DNA of 6,112 nt, from positions 1 to 6,112 of the forward strand of contig JBEBBO010000054.1 in NCBI GenBank assembly GCA_041158345.1, read 5' to 3'. Below are positions 5,470 through 6,112 of this stretch, piece by piece; position 1 is the first letter of the stretch; each line of letters begins with the position of its first letter. The position numbers and the translations under genes are program-made. Source of the DNA: UBA6136 sp041158345 (GTDB lineage Bacteria > Pseudomonadota > Gammaproteobacteria > Methylococcales > Methylococcaceae). The notes beneath the pieces were generated by a model. The model was given only the letters and a program-made list of their open reading frames with translations, ran no database searches and was not told the DNA's origin.

Positions 5470-6112
5470 ATGCCGCTTACAGAAACCGCCATACGCATTG
5501 CGAAAGCAGAACAAAAGCCCTTCAAAATCTCGGACAGCGGAGGGATGTACCTTCTGGTCCACCCAAACGCCTCCAAATATTTTCGCTATGACTATCGATT
5601 CGCTGGAAAAAGGAAAACGGCCGCCATCGGGGTTCACCCTGATCTGTCGTTAAAGCAGGCGAGAGTCCAACGCGACCGCATAAAGAGCTTAGTTTCTTCC
5701 GGATTCGACCCATCTGTTAACTCAAAGCCTAAAGAACTCCCTGAAGTCCTTACCTTTGAGATGGTTGCTCGTGAATGGCACCTTAAGCAGCGACCATTGG
5801 GTGGGGGGATTACCCTTTTTGCGGATCGATTCGCTCCGACCAGCCGCACATGTTCTGCGTGCGGGAGTTACCAGAAGGAATTCAGTCTCAAGATCAGAAA
5901 ATGGATTTGCCCGACCTGCGGTGCAGTCCATGATCGAGATGAGAATGCAGCGAAGAACATCGCTGCATTCGCTACGGGGTCCTACCCCGGAAGCTACGGC
6001 GGGGAAACGCCGGATGTGATGCGCGTGGAGGGCCAAATCCACCTGACCCCGAAGGGAGCAATTCCGAGGATCTGTCAGGGGCCCGATGAAGCGCGAACCG
6101 AGAGCCTAAAAT
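5470..6112 (+). CDS. Chimeric reading frame: P4-type integrase N-terminus joined to TnpB C-terminus (runs off the window)
   Basis: One frame without a stop runs 214 codons to the window edge. Residues 1-107 are the arm-type DNA-binding domain (DUF4102) and the start of the core-binding region of a P4-type tyrosine integrase: MPLTETAIRIAKAEQKPFKI, GGMYLLVHPNASKYFRYDYR, AIGVHPDLSLKQAR and FEMVAREWHLKQ. From about residue 110 it changes to the TnpB zinc ribbon: ADRFAPTSRTCSACG (118-132), ICPTCG (146-151) and HDRDENAAKNI (154-164). The integrase catalytic domain (R-H-R-Y residues) and the first two TnpB RuvC acidic motifs are absent, so neither enzyme can be active. No Shine-Dalgarno site precedes the ATG; the start rests on the family's usual MPL start. 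Most likely a deletion or insertion relic still open in frame; a small repeat-binding protein is conceivable. Confidence 0.8.
   Translation, partial: MPLTETAIRIAKAEQKPFKISDSGGMYLLVHPNASKYFRYDYRFAGKRKTAAIGVHPDLSLKQARVQRDRIKSLVSSGFDPSVNSKPKELPEVLTFEMVAREWHLKQRPLGGGITLFADRFAPTSRTCSACGSYQKEFSLKIRKWICPTCGAVHDRDENAAKNIAAFATGSYPGSYGGETPDVMRVEGQIHLTPKGAIPRICQGPDEARTESLK
5800..6112 (+). mobile_element. IS200/IS605-family tnpB 3' fragment
   Basis: Only the C-terminal part of TnpB remains: the strand leading into ADRF, four zinc-ligand cysteines (CSAC starting at 5851 and CPTC starting at 5908), and the HDRDENAA motif whose second Asp is the third RuvC catalytic residue in the family. The 5' two-thirds of tnpB and any tnpA are missing. 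The left break falls near a run of six Gs (5803-5808); the right end of the element lies beyond the window. The tail after NIAAF is Gly/Pro-rich and variable, as is common for this family. Confidence 0.82.
5943..6042 (+). ncRNA. Hairpin array over the tnpB 3' end, possible omega RNA (reRNA) scaffold remnant
   Basis: Four successive perfect stems: GAATGCAGCGA/TCGCTGCATTC (5943-5953/5960-5970, 11 bp, 6-nt loop), CGGGGT/ACCCCG (5975-5980/5984-5989), CGGCG/CGCCG (5997-6001/6008-6012) and GTGGA/TCCAC (6025-6029/6038-6042). In IS200/IS605 elements the guide RNA used by TnpB is transcribed from the end of tnpB and the right end, with a structured scaffold in just this position. The structure is visible; calling it an omega RNA is inference, and its 3' end and guide would lie past the window. 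Confidence 0.35.

Larger units (their letters stand above)
5275..6112 (+). mobile_element. Probable left end of an integrated element at tRNA-Leu
   Basis: A P4-type integrase start codon lies 168 nt after a tRNA 3' end and reads away from it, the standard arrangement of tRNA-targeted genomic islands; the T arm and acceptor sequence (5275-5302) would be the attachment core. The second copy of the core is not in this window, so the extent and even the presence of an island are inferred. The integrase is truncated and joined to a transposase fragment, so the element is probably no longer self-mobile. Confidence 0.5.

Noticed and set aside
5756..6019. Plus-strand 87-residue frame inside the integrase-TnpB region
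   Set aside because: Different frame from the one carrying both the integrase and TnpB motifs; a shadow.
5303..6112. CRISPR array or toxin-antitoxin pair in the accessory end
   Set aside because: The repeats at 5416-5466 are too few and are adjacent or inverted rather than regularly spaced, and the only coding frame is the integrase-TnpB chimera.

Overview
The window looks like a piece of a proteobacterial chromosome, GC-moderate (roughly mid-50s percent by eye) and possibly gammaproteobacterial. The basis is the exonuclease VII pair, a tRNA gene with an encoded CCA end, and a P4-type (DUF4102 arm domain) tyrosine integrase beside that tRNA. The species cannot be named from this sequence.

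Layout. (1) Positions 30-1828: a translationally coupled xseA-xseB pair for exonuclease VII. XseA carries an extra N-terminal DUF5710-like domain not found in the textbook enzyme. The pair ends at a strong bidirectional terminator (1922-1948). (2) Positions 1965-2111, minus strand: a 48-residue hydrophobic small protein converging on the same terminator. (3) Positions 2263-2508: an 81-residue helical basic protein of unknown function, diverging from the small membrane protein and followed by a GC-rich hairpin. (4) Positions 2573-5131: an apparently monocistronic phosphoketolase gene (xfp) with a recognisable -10 box and a textbook UUCG-loop terminator. (5) Positions 5216-5302: tRNA-Leu(UAA). 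(6) Positions 5303-6112: the start of what looks like an integrated element. It has a cluster of 12-bp direct and inverted repeats, then an uninterrupted reading frame open to the window edge. That frame joins the N-terminal arm-binding domain of a P4-type integrase to the C-terminal zinc ribbon and last RuvC motif of an IS200/IS605-family TnpB. Four successive hairpins lie over the tnpB 3' end.

How the parts work together. XseA and XseB form one single-strand exonuclease. Phosphoketolase cleaves xylulose-5-P and/or fructose-6-P to acetyl phosphate, linking the pentose-phosphate pool to C2 metabolism. The last 0.8 kb is mobile DNA that probably entered at the 3' end of tRNA-Leu and then decayed or was rearranged. 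The places most worth a second look are the integrase-TnpB chimera, the repeats before it, and the hairpin array that may be a remnant of a TnpB guide RNA (omega RNA/reRNA). The DUF5710-XseA fusion is next.
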